The notes beneath the pieces are model-generated. The model was not told the DNA's origin and did not search any database. It worked only from the letters and a program-made list of their open reading frames with translations. DNA of 64,000 nucleotides from Clostridiales bacterium S5-A14a (GTDB lineage: Bacteria > Bacillota > Clostridia > Peptostreptococcales > Anaerovoracaceae): NCBI GenBank assembly GCA_000758905.1, contig JRNA01000009.1, positions 1-64,000 on the forward strand, read 5' to 3'. Of this stretch, positions 34,938-44,712 are shown one piece after another. The first letter of the stretch is position 1. Every line of letters begins with the position of its first letter. The position numbers were made by a program, and so were the translations under genes.

Positions 34938-36722
34938 ATGAAGCAATTATTTAGAACGACAGCATTAGTCCTCATGGGACTTGTTGCCATGTCTGCTCCT
35001 GCTTGGGCTTGCACAGGCATGTATGTCGGTAAGGATGTCAGCGAGGACGGGACAACTGTTATCGCTCGAAGTGAAGACCAAGGCGGCGGAGCTTACAACA
35101 AAATGTTCAAGGTTGAGCCCGCTAAAAAAGAAAAAGGAAGATTCTTTGTCGATACAGGCGAAGGTATGGAAAAATTCAAAGTTCCCCTACCTGAAAAGAC
35201 TTATAAGTACACCTATCTTCTCGATTCATCTGATGCTGGAGATGGTCTCTATCCTGCAAGCTGCACCAATTCTTATGGTGTATCTATCGTTGGCACAATC
35301 TCGGCTGATCCTAGTGACAAGTATCTTGAAGCAGATCCATTCGTTGACATAGGACTCAGAGAAGCCATTCTCCCTGGACTTATCGCTTGCCAGGTAAAAA
35401 CCTCAAGAGAAGCTGTTGATTTGCTTGCTAAGCTTGTTGATAAATACGGCTCATCGGAGGGAAATATTTTGTTCTTTGCAGATAATAAAGAGGCTTGGAT
35501 TTTTGAAATTTACGGCGGTCATACATATGCTGCAATGAAGATGCCTACTGACATGGTTTCAGTCTTTGGTAATCAGTTTATGATAGGTGCAGTTGATCAG
35601 CAAGATAAGGACAATTACGTATTTTCTAAGAACCTGTTTGCTACAATAGATAAGGTTGGCGCAGTAAAAGACGGCGAGCAATACAACCTCGCAAAATCTG
35701 TGTCTGACAACAAAAGAGACGACTACTCCAACATGAGAACATGGATGGGCAAGAAGATTCTCGCTCCAGAAAACACCGGTGACTACGAGAAAGATAACTT
35801 CTATCCTTTGTTCTATAAACCTGACAAAAAAGTTAAGATGCAGCAAGTATTTGATATGTACAGGAATAGATATCAGGACACACCATACGCAATGGACGTT
35901 CCTGAAAAGTCAGAGGAATACAATGCTATGCTCGCTAGAATGAATGAGGAAGATCCTGAAACGCCAGGAATCGGTAGACCTATTGGTGTAACCCGTTCTT
36001 CTGATATTCACGCTATTCAGATTTTTGACAAGCTCCCTAAGAAATCGAATTCTATACAGTGGCTCTGCATGGGTAATGCCGAAGGATCAGTATTCGTACC
36101 TGCTTTCAGCGGTATAACAGATACTAACAAGGCTTACCAAGTTGACGGCTCTGGATATAATACAAAGAGTGCTTACTGGATTTTCAAGAGAAATGATACG
36201 CTGGCTAACTCTGATAGAGATTTCCTCGGTAAGGGTGTAAAATCATTCTGGCAATATCAAGAAGAGATGATGCATAATAAGATGTTAAAGCAAGTTAATA
36301 AAGTAAAGAGTGCTTATGACAAGGACCCTAAAGAAGGTAGCGAATATGTTACTAAGCTTGCAAACGACATGACGAATGAGCAGCTTGGCAACGCTAAACT
36401 TATGTACAATGCTCTAATGTACACTGCAACAGATAATATAAATGACAGAGGCGAGAACTTTGGTAAAACAGAGTTTGTTGCTCCTATAGATCTAGAAACA
36501 GCTGCCAAGGGCAAGGGATATAAGGTACAGATTACAGAAAAAGATGATACTAAAAGGATTGTACTATCTAAGGGAAGCAAGAAATATACTTTTAAGGCTG
36601 ACTCTGATAAATTCACCTTTAACGACCACGGTAAGAAATCTAAGGGCGAATTCACTTTTGCTCCTTACGCTAAGGACGACAAAATAATCGTTCCTTTTGA
36701 TTTTATCGCTGGACTCAAATAA
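34938..36722 (+). CDS. secreted C69-family dipeptidase with copper-amine-oxidase-like C-terminal domain
   Basis: A 594-residue exported Ntn hydrolase of the PepD/C69 family. The signal peptide (RTTALVLMGLVAMSAPAWA) ends directly before CTGMYVGKD, so signal cleavage should expose Cys25 as the N-terminal nucleophile. Typical stretches are TVIARSEDQGGGAYNKMF, GVSIVGTISADPS, DPFVDIGLREAILPG and EGNILFFADNKEAWIFEIYGG. The last 70 residues (KGYKVQITEKDDTKRIVLSK, ending IIVPFDFIAGLK) resemble the Cu_amine_oxidN repeat found on many secreted clostridial proteins. AGGAGGA lies seven bases before the start. It probably breaks down dipeptides at the cell surface. Confidence 0.9.
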   Translation: MKQLFRTTALVLMGLVAMSAPAWACTGMYVGKDVSEDGTTVIARSEDQGGGAYNKMFKVEPAKKEKGRFFVDTGEGMEKFKVPLPEKTYKYTYLLDSSDAGDGLYPASCTNSYGVSIVGTISADPSDKYLEADPFVDIGLREAILPGLIACQVKTSREAVDLLAKLVDKYGSSEGNILFFADNKEAWIFEIYGGHTYAAMKMPTDMVSVFGNQFMIGAVDQQDKDNYVFSKNLFATIDKVGAVKDGEQYNLAKSVSDNKRDDYSNMRTWMGKKILAPENTGDYEKDNFYPLFYKPDKKVKMQQVFDMYRNRYQDTPYAMDVPEKSEEYNAMLARMNEEDPETPGIGRPIGVTRSSDIHAIQIFDKLPKKSNSIQWLCMGNAEGSVFVPAFSGITDTNKAYQVDGSGYNTKSAYWIFKRNDTLANSDRDFLGKGVKSFWQYQEEMMHNKMLKQVNKVKSAYDKDPKEGSEYVTKLANDMTNEQLGNAKLMYNALMYTATDNINDRGENFGKTEFVAPIDLETAAKGKGYKVQITEKDDTKRIVLSKGSKKYTFKADSDKFTFNDHGKKSKGEFTFAPYAKDDKIIVPFDFIAGLK

Positions 36723-36768
36723 GGCTAATATCAAGTAGTTTTTGTCAATTAACTATAGCTAAACAATG

Positions 36769-36818
36769 AAAATACCCGGTAGTTTGCATCATCTGATACA
36801 GACTATCGGGTATTTATT
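36769..36818. terminator. bidirectional terminator between C69 dipeptidase and oxidoreductase operon
   Basis: AATACCCG-TAGT pairs with ACTA-CGGGTATT around a loop of about 20 bases, followed by TTATTAATTT on the plus strand. It ends both convergent transcripts. Confidence 0.75.
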
Positions 36819-36883
36819 AATTTACATCTGGTAGTGAAATGGAAGCTTCACTTACATAGAACAGAATTATTTATAATCCTCAG

Positions 36884-39800
36884 CTAATTCTCCACTACTT
36901 CAGGAATCCTATCTATTATCGATTTCATAAGAGTATCGGAAACAGGCATATCATCTATTAGCTTTGCTTCTTTTACTGTGATAATCTTTGGATCAATTGG
37001 AGATAATACTCCGCCAAAGATTTCTCCTAATTCAGCATATTTATAAAGTGGAAGTTGATCATCCATCTCCTTTGAAATATCCTCTTCATCTACAAACATG
37101 AAGTCTTCTTCAAATACATATGCTATTTCAGCTGCGATCTCCCAGTTCCTGAAATCCACATCTTCATCTATTGCGGCTTCAACTGGTAATAGTCTTCTCT
37201 CAGTGTTAGTAAATGTACCATCAGTACTTGCAAAACCAGTACCAGGAATGAATAGATCTGCCTTCTTACCCGTCTCTGTCATATGTGTGTCAGAAACCAT
37301 CAAGAAGTCCAAGTCAGGTAATTCAACTGTAGCTTCCTCTCCGAAGATTATCAGACCTTTAACGCCTTCAAGTACTTCAGGACCGGCCTTTATGCCCATA
37401 TCTACAATACCTTGGGAATTATTCTTAGCCTTAACCATAAGGATTCCATCTCTAGGTGATCCAATGTGGCCTGATATTAGAGCTATATCGCCGATTAATG
37501 TAGCAGCTTCAAGACTTACAACATTTTGCTGGTAAACTATCATAGCCTTCTTAGAAGCTAGATATTCTTTTGCAATCTCAGCTATTTTGTCGTCAACATC
37601 GATTTTGTCAAGGCTGGATTTAAACTCGTCAAATCCTTCGATCTGAGGGTTTTGTCCTGATGCAATCAAGGTTTTTGCAATTCCCTTAAGTGCAGTCACG
37701 TCATCCTTTATCTCGATAATTTCATCTGCAAAGTCAAAGAACTTATTGGTTTCTTCGGTTCCTATGACAACAACTTTTGCACCTGCTTCAGACGCCTGCT
37801 TGATCTTATTCCAGATTACTGGGTTTCTGTATTTCATGAAACCAACTGTAATAATCATATTAGTTGATAGTAGCTCATCAATGGTGTTAGGAGATGAGTC
37901 ATGACCAAAGACATCGGATAGTCCGTTATGTCTGTTGTTAAAGCTGAATACTTTTGCTCCCAATGTTTTTGCCATCTTCTTCATTACATATGCTTCTTCA
38001 TTGGTGTATCTATCAGATATTGCAACTGCTAATGAACCTGCACCGTTTCTAGCCTTGATGCTTTGAAGATTTTTTGATGCAAGAATTATAGCTTCATGGT
38101 AGTCAGTTGCTCTGAATGATTTTCCGTCCTTAACTAGAGGATCAAGAATCTTTCCTTCGAGTAGCGCACTGTCAAATCCCCATTTACCCTTCGCACAGCA
38201 AAGTCCTTTGTTTACAGGGCCTTCTTTAAGAGGATTTGCCTTAATCAGCATATCTCCATGATATTCAAGATCAAATGTACATCCAACTGAGCAGAATGAG
38301 CAGGTTGTTACTACATGTTCGTTTTCTAGTGGAACTTCCTTAGTGATTGAAAGTCTTTCCTGTATAGCACCTGTAGGGCAAAGAGTTACACACTGTCCGC
38401 ATGAGTCACAGCCTGATTCGCATAGAGGGCCTTCAAGTGTAGGCTTTACAACGGTATCGAATCCTCTGTGAACAAGGCCTAGAGCTCCTCTGCCCATTAC
38501 CTCATCACAGACTCTTACGCATAGTCCACATTTAATACACTTGTTTGGATCTCTTACGATGAACGGATGCTCATCCTCGAATTCTACAAGGCTCTTTTCG
38601 CCTGCCCATCTTTCAGGTTTTACATCATATAGGTTTGAGTAATCAATGAGTTTACATTCAAAGTAGTCGTGACATCCACACTGCAGACATCTGTTTGCTT
38701 CTTTGATTGCCTGGTCCTCAGTTAATCCATTGTATATAATTTCTGTAAAGTTATCTTTTCTCTCAGCTGCGTTTAACTGATCAGCCTTTTCTCTGAATAG
38801 TCTCTCTCTATCTTCAAAAGTCTTCTCAGTGATGTCCTCACGTTTAACGTAATATGGCTCTTCGTATTTTACATCTTCACCATCGAGATATCTGTCAACA
38901 ATTACTGCAACCTTCTTAGCATCTGCTATAGCTTCAATTGCAATTGAAATTTTGTCATTACCGCAGTCACCGCCAGCAAATACACCTTCCATAGATGTCG
39001 CAAAGGTATCAGGATCGTATGCAATTGCATTCTTACGAGTTTTCTGAAGTTCAAATAATTCTGCATCTACAGCCTGACCTATTGCAAGTATTACATTATC
39101 GACCTCTATAGTTTCTGTTTTGCCTTCTACAGGAACAGGTCTTCTTCTGCCTGAAGCATCAGGTTCACCAAGTTCCATAACTTGGAGAATCATTTCCTTA
39201 ACATGACCATTTTCGTCCTTAACTATCTCTAGCGGGTTGGTCAAGTTCTTAAAGATAACGCCCTCTTCTTCTCCTTCTTCAATTTCAAGCAAGTCTGCAG
39301 GCATCTCATCTTTTGTTCTTCTATATACGTTATATACCTTTTCTGCGCCCAGTCTTACAGCAGTTCTGCAAGCATCCATTGCGGTATTACCACCACCTAC
39401 GATGGCAACTTTCTTTCCTAGATTAATAGTCTCGTTTCTAACTACCTTTCTCAGGAAATCAATTCCACCCCAAACGCCTTCAGCATCTTCGCCCTTACAG
39501 CCTACGCCAGTAGACTTCCAAGCACCGATTGCCATTACTACTGCATCAAAGTCATCTCTGATTGTATCAAACGGTATATCCTTGCCTACCTTGGTGTTAG
39601 GAATCATTTCAACGCCCATGTGTTCAATGATTGCTATTTCCATATCAAGAACTTCCTTAGGAAGTCTGTATTCAGGGATTCCATACCTAAGCATTCCACC
39701 TAATTTAGGCATGCTGTCAAATATAGTAACATCGTGTCCTCTCTGTCTTAAAAAGTATGCTGCTGAAAGTCCCATAGGTCCACCACCTATGATTGCTACT

Positions 39801-40384
39801 CTCTTGCCTGTATCTTCTGCAATATCAGGCATGAAAAGTTCTTCACCTGCAAGGTTGTATTCGCCTGCAAATCTCTTAATCATTGCAATGCTTATTGGCT
39901 CCTCAACTAATCCACGCCTGCATGCATCTTCGCATGGATGAGGACAGACACGACCAATACAAGCAGGTAGAGGAATTCTTTCCTTAATAAGTTCGTTAGC
40001 CTTATCGAATTCTCCATTAGCAACTAGACCTACATATCCCTGGCAATCTGTATGTCCTGGACATGCCAATTTACATGGTGCTACACAGTCTCCCTGGTGA
40101 TCTGACAGTAGTAGTTCTAGGTTTGTCTTCCTCGACTCAAGTACCCTCTTTGTGTCTGTCATTACTATCATATTATCAGCAACCTCTGTAGCGCACGCTT
40201 TTAAGAGTTTAGGGTTACCTTCAACTTCTACCACACAGATTCCGCATGATCCGTAAATTGCTGTTCTTTCGTCATAGCAAAGCGTTGGAATAAAAATATC
40301 ATTTTCACGAGCTACTTCAAGAATCGTCTGACCTGGAAGTCCAAATACTTCTTTGCCATCTATGTTCATTCTAAACTTGTTCAT
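36884..40384 (-). CDS. NuoG/GltD hybrid iron-sulfur flavoprotein, large subunit of a soluble NAD(P)H oxidoreductase
   Basis: An 1166-residue fusion starting at the ATG at 40384 (AGGAGG upstream). In order: a [2Fe-2S] domain (CYDERTAIYGSCGICVVEV), a GltD-like Fe-S region (CIGRVCPHPCEDACRRG), an FAD site (VAIIGGGPMGLSAAYFL, near 191), a NAD(P)-binding site (VAIVGGGNTAMDAC, near 323), CLQCGCHDYFEC, two [4Fe-4S] clusters (CIKCGLCVRVC, CDSCGQCVTLC), a CSFCSVGC cluster and a molybdopterin-oxidoreductase-like domain to the end. No active-site Cys/Sec for formate is evident. This architecture resembles the subunit of Sporomusa-type Nfn (Stn) transhydrogenases and formate dehydrogenase partners. Electron bifurcation between NADH, NADPH and ferredoxin is inference. 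Confidence 0.8.
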   Translation of the reverse strand: MNKFRMNIDGKEVFGLPGQTILEVARENDIFIPTLCYDERTAIYGSCGICVVEVEGNPKLLKACATEVADNMIVMTDTKRVLESRKTNLELLLSDHQGDCVAPCKLACPGHTDCQGYVGLVANGEFDKANELIKERIPLPACIGRVCPHPCEDACRRGLVEEPISIAMIKRFAGEYNLAGEELFMPDIAEDTGKRVAIIGGGPMGLSAAYFLRQRGHDVTIFDSMPKLGGMLRYGIPEYRLPKEVLDMEIAIIEHMGVEMIPNTKVGKDIPFDTIRDDFDAVVMAIGAWKSTGVGCKGEDAEGVWGGIDFLRKVVRNETINLGKKVAIVGGGNTAMDACRTAVRLGAEKVYNVYRRTKDEMPADLLEIEEGEEEGVIFKNLTNPLEIVKDENGHVKEMILQVMELGEPDASGRRRPVPVEGKTETIEVDNVILAIGQAVDAELFELQKTRKNAIAYDPDTFATSMEGVFAGGDCGNDKISIAIEAIADAKKVAVIVDRYLDGEDVKYEEPYYVKREDITEKTFEDRERLFREKADQLNAAERKDNFTEIIYNGLTEDQAIKEANRCLQCGCHDYFECKLIDYSNLYDVKPERWAGEKSLVEFEDEHPFIVRDPNKCIKCGLCVRVCDEVMGRGALGLVHRGFDTVVKPTLEGPLCESGCDSCGQCVTLCPTGAIQERLSITKEVPLENEHVVTTCSFCSVGCTFDLEYHGDMLIKANPLKEGPVNKGLCCAKGKWGFDSALLEGKILDPLVKDGKSFRATDYHEAIILASKNLQSIKARNGAGSLAVAISDRYTNEEAYVMKKMAKTLGAKVFSFNNRHNGLSDVFGHDSSPNTIDELLSTNMIITVGFMKYRNPVIWNKIKQASEAGAKVVVIGTEETNKFFDFADEIIEIKDDVTALKGIAKTLIASGQNPQIEGFDEFKSSLDKIDVDDKIAEIAKEYLASKKAMIVYQQNVVSLEAATLIGDIALISGHIGSPRDGILMVKAKNNSQGIVDMGIKAGPEVLEGVKGLIIFGEEATVELPDLDFLMVSDTHMTETGKKADLFIPGTGFASTDGTFTNTERRLLPVEAAIDEDVDFRNWEIAAEIAYVFEEDFMFVDEEDISKEMDDQLPLYKYAELGEIFGGVLSPIDPKIITVKEAKLIDDMPVSDTLMKSIIDRIPEVVEN

Positions 40385-40395
40385 ATGACTTCCTC

Positions 40396-42147
40396 CTACT
40401 CTCTTACCACTGAATCGAATCTGCAAGTTTCCTCACATTTTCCGCATTTAATACATTTATCTTGATCGATAACATGCTGTCCCTTAACTTCTCCAGAAAT
40501 TGCATTTACAGGACATTTCCTTGCACAGGCTGTACATCCTACGCATGTATCCTTAATTAGATAATGTATCAATGCCTTACATGATTTAGCAGTACATTTG
40601 TGATTATAAATATGGTCTTCATATTCATTTCTAAAATATTTCAATGTAGTTAAGACAGGGTTTGGAGCTGTCTGTCCAAGTCCACACATCGAACCATCTT
40701 TGATCTTTCCAGCAAGTTCCTCAAGTAGTTCTATATCTCCATCCTTACCTTCGCCCTTGGTGATTCTCTCAAGGATTTCGAGCATTCTCTTAGTACCTAC
40801 ACGGCAATAGTTACATTTACCGCAAGACTCTTTTTTTGTGAAATCCAGGAAGTATCTTGCCATATCAACCATACATGTATTTTCGTCCATTACGATCATA
40901 CCGCCGGATCCTACAATTGCACCTGTTTTGTTGATATCTTCGTATGTAACTGGTGTATCGATGAGCTTATCAGGAATACATCCGCCTGAAGGTCCTCCCA
41001 TCTGTACAGCCTTAAACTTCTTGTCCTGCTTAATTCCGCCTCCGATGCCAAAGATAACATCCTTCAGAGGAAGTCCCATGGGAACCTCAACAAGTCCACC
41101 CTTCTTAATCTTTCCAGCTAGAGCAAATACCTTGGTTCCGTTTGATTTTTCCGTTCCCATAGAACCAAATGCTTTACCACCGTTTACGATTATCCAAGGT
41201 ACATTCGCGAATGTCTCTACGTTATTGATGTTTGTAGGCTTCTGCCAAAATCCCTTTTGAGCTGGGAATGGAGGTTTCAGTCTAGGCATACCTCTTTCAC
41301 CTTCAAGCGATGCGATAAGTGCGGTTTCCTCTCCACAGACAAAAGCACCTGCACCTGCCTTGATTCTTAAGTCAAAATCGAAACCAGATCCGAAAATATC
41401 TTTTCCGAGATATCCTCTTTCTCTAGCCTGAGACATTGCATTTTCAAGTCTCTTGATTGCAAGCGGATACTCAGCACGACAATAGATAATACCTTCTGTT
41501 GCACCCATTGCATAACCGCCTATAATCATTCCCTCAATTACTGCATGAGGGTCTCCTTCGAGCACAGATCTATCCATAAATGCTCCCGGATCTCCCTCGT
41601 CAGCGTTACAGACTATATATTTTTCACTACCAGGATTGTTCTTTGCAGCGTTCCACTTAAACCAAGTTGGGAATCCTGCACCACCTCTACCTCTAAGACC
41701 AGAGACCTTGATCTCTGCGATAACATCATCAGGACTCATAGTCTTAACTACTTTTTTAGTAGCTTCGTAACCTCCAACCTCAAGATACTCATCGATTTTT
41801 TCAGGATTGATAAGTCCGCAGTTTCTGAGTACAACTCTCTTTTGTTTTGCTATAAATTGCTTATCTTCATCTGTTATTGAATATTCTTCAACAGGTTTTC
41901 CTCCAGCGAGGTGTTCTGTAACAATCTTTTCAACCTTCTCAGGCTGCACCATTATATAGCGAGTAAAATCTTTTCCGTTATCGTCATATACGTCGACAAT
42001 CGGTTCCAGATAACATGTACCTACGCAGCCTGTAAAGTCAATACAGACATCCAAATTGTGTTCAGCGATTTGCTTTCTGAATTCAGCCTCAGTCTTCTTT
42101 GCACCGGTGGCAATACCACAGCTACCTTGACCAATAACAACTTTCAT
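40396..42147 (-). CDS. NuoF/HydB-like FMN iron-sulfur subunit
   Basis: A 583-residue diaphorase subunit. An N-terminal thioredoxin-like [2Fe-2S] part (CGIATGAKK, CVGTCYLEP) is followed by the FMN/NADH domain (GLRGRGGAGFPTWFKWNAA near residue 152, NADEGDPGAFMDRS, GAGAFVCGEETALIASLEG). The [4Fe-4S] site is CGKCNYCRVGTKR near 440-450 with MCGLGQTAPNPV, and two C-terminal ferredoxin clusters are CVGCTACARKCP and CIKCGKCEETC. This is the NADH-oxidising unit of HydABC/Nuo-like soluble complexes. It sits between the NuoE-like gene (12 bases apart) and the large hybrid subunit (11 bases apart). Confidence 0.92.
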   Translation of the reverse strand: MKVVIGQGSCGIATGAKKTEAEFRKQIAEHNLDVCIDFTGCVGTCYLEPIVDVYDDNGKDFTRYIMVQPEKVEKIVTEHLAGGKPVEEYSITDEDKQFIAKQKRVVLRNCGLINPEKIDEYLEVGGYEATKKVVKTMSPDDVIAEIKVSGLRGRGGAGFPTWFKWNAAKNNPGSEKYIVCNADEGDPGAFMDRSVLEGDPHAVIEGMIIGGYAMGATEGIIYCRAEYPLAIKRLENAMSQARERGYLGKDIFGSGFDFDLRIKAGAGAFVCGEETALIASLEGERGMPRLKPPFPAQKGFWQKPTNINNVETFANVPWIIVNGGKAFGSMGTEKSNGTKVFALAGKIKKGGLVEVPMGLPLKDVIFGIGGGIKQDKKFKAVQMGGPSGGCIPDKLIDTPVTYEDINKTGAIVGSGGMIVMDENTCMVDMARYFLDFTKKESCGKCNYCRVGTKRMLEILERITKGEGKDGDIELLEELAGKIKDGSMCGLGQTAPNPVLTTLKYFRNEYEDHIYNHKCTAKSCKALIHYLIKDTCVGCTACARKCPVNAISGEVKGQHVIDQDKCIKCGKCEETCRFDSVVRE

Positions 42148-42158
42148 ATGGTATCCTC

Positions 42159-42668
42159 CTATTCTCTTGCTCTAATCTCGTCTAGAATTTTGGTAACCTT
42201 TTCCTTAGTCAAATTACCGTAAGTCTCATCTCCCTCACTGCTTCGCACCATCATTACAGGAGCAAGCGAGCAGCAGCCAAGACATGCTACATTATTCAAA
42301 GTAAAGATACCGTCAGATGTCGTCTCACCGTCCTTGATATCAAGGTATTCACAGACTGATTCCTCAATTTGTTCAGAACCATTTACGTGACATGCCGTTC
42401 CTTGACATAGCATGATCAGATTCTTGCCAATCGGCTGAAGTCTAAACTGTGCGTAAAAAGTAGCTACGCCATAGATTTTAGCAGGCTTAATGCCTGTACA
42501 ATCAGAAATATAGTTAATAACGTCTATGGATAGATAGCCATATATTTCCTGGGCCTTCTGCAAAATAGTAATCAGACTCCCTGGAGTATTAGCATACTTT
42601 TCCATAGTTGGCGCCAGCTCTTTAAACTGGACTGTCTTATCGTTGCCACAGCAGCATTTTTTGCTCAT
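42159..42668 (-). CDS. NuoE/HydC-like [2Fe-2S] subunit
   Basis: A 169-residue thioredoxin-fold subunit. The four cluster cysteines lie in MLCQGTACHVNG and ACLGCCSLAPVMMV, and KAQEIYGYLSIDVINYIS with YGVATFYAQFRLQPIG is typical of NuoE. It passes electrons between the FMN of the NuoF-like subunit and the rest of the complex. It is the first gene of the three-gene operon, with AGGAGG upstream of the ATG and a promoter at 42724-42752. A cysteine-rich N-terminus (KKCCCGN) is unusual but short. Confidence 0.93.
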   Translation of the reverse strand: MSKKCCCGNDKTVQFKELAPTMEKYANTPGSLITILQKAQEIYGYLSIDVINYISDCTGIKPAKIYGVATFYAQFRLQPIGKNLIMLCQGTACHVNGSEQIEESVCEYLDIKDGETTSDGIFTLNNVACLGCCSLAPVMMVRSSEGDETYGNLTKEKVTKILDEIRARE

Positions 42669-42723
42669 TACACCGTCCTCCTATCAGAAAACTCTCTTTG
42701 ACAAATTTTAATCTCTATGTTTA

Positions 42724-42752
42724 ATTATAGAGTTTGTCTAAAAATAAATCAA
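42724..42752 (-). promoter_or_regulatory. promoter of the NuoEFG-like operon
   Basis: TTGATT (42747-42752) and TATAAT (42724-42729) on the minus strand are separated by 17 bases, about 55 bases ahead of the NuoE-like start. Confidence 0.6.
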
Positions 42753-42769
42753 TCATTATATCTCAGATT

Positions 42770-43663
42770 CTATTCCTTGTTTCTGACTCTTAAAAACTTA
42801 AAGTCCGTTTCAAGAAATAAAATCGCAAGAATCATTATTATAACTCCTATATAACCCTTAACACTCAATACTTCACCAGCCAAAAAGTATGCCACAATAC
42901 CTGCGAAAACAGGTTCAAGCGAAAATATTATTCCAACCCTGCTAGCCTCAGTAAATTTTTGCGCAACGGACTGAACAATGAATGCAACGCCAGTACAAAA
43001 TATCGCAAGGAACAAAACTGATCCTCCGACTTTCAAGGTAGAAGGGATCGCGGGGGTTTCAAAAATAAATCCCATCATCAGGCAGTATGCTCCACAAAAA
43101 AACAGTTGAAAGACACCCAGTTGAAATGAATTAACGTTTTCCTGCTTTACCGCTTTCTGGGTGACTAAAATGTGAAACGCATAAGATACTGCACAGAGTA
43201 TGCAGAGCAAATCGCCTGGCAAGTTCTCCATATTAATTGAAAAATCATCCTTAAGTGTCATTAGCATAATCCCAATAAGACACGCGACCGCAGATATTTG
43301 TACCTTTGCAGGCAATGGCTTCTTAAGAAAAACTGTTTCTATAAAGGGTGTAATTACGACCGCAAGAGCACATAGAAAACCCGCATTTGAAAGAGTGGTA
43401 TGCTTTACTCCAAATGTAGCACCACTGTATACGAACAGTAGTAGTGTCCCCAGGAGAAAACTATATTTGATAGTTTCTTTATTAACATCTTTAATCAGTC
43501 TGAACGACAAAATAGCTGCAACCGCAAAGGCAATCAAAAATCTATATGCATTCAAAGTAAAAGGACCCATTGCATCTAGTGCAATATCCATTAAATAGTA
43601 CGATACGCCCCACCCAAGAGTCACTAAGATGAGACTAAGTTCTGCTAATCTTCTTTTTTTCAT
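42770..43663 (-). CDS. EamA/DMT-family transporter
   Basis: A 297-residue integral membrane protein with about ten helices and the two EamA repeats of the drug/metabolite transporter superfamily. The first repeat begins LSLILVTLGWGVSYYLMDIALD, with LNAYRFLIAFAVAAIL; the second includes GDLLCILCAVSYAFHILVTQKAV and ends SLEPVFAGIVAYFLAGEVL. Such proteins usually export amino acids or other small metabolites. The substrate is not predictable. It is last in a comEC-holA operon, 23 bases after holA. Confidence 0.87.
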   Translation of the reverse strand: MKKRRLAELSLILVTLGWGVSYYLMDIALDAMGPFTLNAYRFLIAFAVAAILSFRLIKDVNKETIKYSFLLGTLLLFVYSGATFGVKHTTLSNAGFLCALAVVITPFIETVFLKKPLPAKVQISAVACLIGIMLMTLKDDFSINMENLPGDLLCILCAVSYAFHILVTQKAVKQENVNSFQLGVFQLFFCGAYCLMMGFIFETPAIPSTLKVGGSVLFLAIFCTGVAFIVQSVAQKFTEASRVGIIFSLEPVFAGIVAYFLAGEVLSVKGYIGVIIMILAILFLETDFKFLRVRNKE

Positions 43664-43686
43664 TTATATAACAATCTCCGTTTTGA

Positions 43687-44712
43687 CTATATCGTAGCTA
43701 AAAAGTATTCAAAAGATGTTTTATCATCAAAGAGCCCCTGCCTTTGATATTTTTCTATTTTGTACGCTCGCATTAACATGGATTTGATATCATATTCTGA
43801 GAGCCTAACCGTATTCCTTTTGATTGTCTCTCCCCTAAATTTATTCACTCCAAGAATTTTCACCGCTTCTGCAATATCAACACCATCTCTTTCAAGCTGC
43901 TTGATTGAGAGAGCGATCTCAAGACTTGAGATAATTAGAGCGATAAGCCTATTTAAATCTTTTTCCAAAGGATATATGTTATTAAAAATCTCTATAGACT
44001 TACCTATATTTTTGTTAAAAATATTGTCTATTAGCGAAAAAACATAGGATTCCTTATACCCTAGCACGACACTGTCTATAGCCGCCTGAATCTCTTCACT
44101 ATCAGTAATTTCCATTTGGTTCACATATGACACTATCTTATCAAGATCCGATGTGAGTTTCCGAAGATCGTAGTCGCTTTCCCTCTCCAAATAGCCGCTC
44201 ACGTTGATAAGATGTCTTATTGATCTGTCATCTATGAATATCTTCTTTTGTTTGAGCTGCCTGTGAATAAATCTGAATAAATCATTATCCTTGAGTTTTT
44301 TAAATTCATAAATTGTAAATAATTTCTTAATCTTTGTATTTATATCAACCTTATCAGTCGACAAGAAATTTAATATAAGGATATTATCATTCTCAGCATC
44401 TGTGCAGTTTGTTAAAAGCTTTAAAATGCTATCATTATCATTTTTCAAACATGCAGCGTCCGAAAGATTGATAACGGTTACGCGTCGCCCGCCCATCAAA
44501 GGCAGTGCTTCCATAGACTGTTTGAGTTCGCTTAAACTATATGAAAAATCATCCAATTCAGTTAAATTCATTAGACGTGTAGCCGGATTGAGATATAACT
44601 TAGCAATTCTCTCTGTTGCCCACGCCGAGAGATAGGGTTCTTTGCCACAAAAAATCAGCAAATTGCTGTAGCCTTTTTTTGCATCATTTATGAATCTCTC
44701 ATAATCTGTCAT
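43687..44712 (-). CDS. holA: DNA polymerase III subunit delta
   Basis: A 341-residue clamp-loader delta subunit that opens the beta clamp. I start at the ATG at 44712, which forms an ATGA overlap with the comEC stop, rather than the ATG at 44730. Features: NLLIFCGKEPYLSAWATERI at the start, LPLMGGRRVTVINLSD, the RESDYDLRKLTSDLDKIVSYV region and a C-terminal helical collar with LIALIISSLEIALSIKQL. It is diverged, as HolA usually is, but the comEC-holA order supports the call. Confidence 0.87.
   Translation of the reverse strand: MTDYERFINDAKKGYSNLLIFCGKEPYLSAWATERIAKLYLNPATRLMNLTELDDFSYSLSELKQSMEALPLMGGRRVTVINLSDAACLKNDNDSILKLLTNCTDAENDNILILNFLSTDKVDINTKIKKLFTIYEFKKLKDNDLFRFIHRQLKQKKIFIDDRSIRHLINVSGYLERESDYDLRKLTSDLDKIVSYVNQMEITDSEEIQAAIDSVVLGYKESYVFSLIDNIFNKNIGKSIEIFNNIYPLEKDLNRLIALIISSLEIALSIKQLERDGVDIAEAVKILGVNKFRGETIKRNTVRLSEYDIKSMLMRAYKIEKYQRQGLFDDKTSFEYFLATI

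Noticed and set aside
39237-39941. 234-codon plus-strand frame opposite the hybrid oxidoreductase
   Set aside because: Hydrophobic Ser/Pro-rich mirror translation of a strongly supported gene, without a ribosome site.
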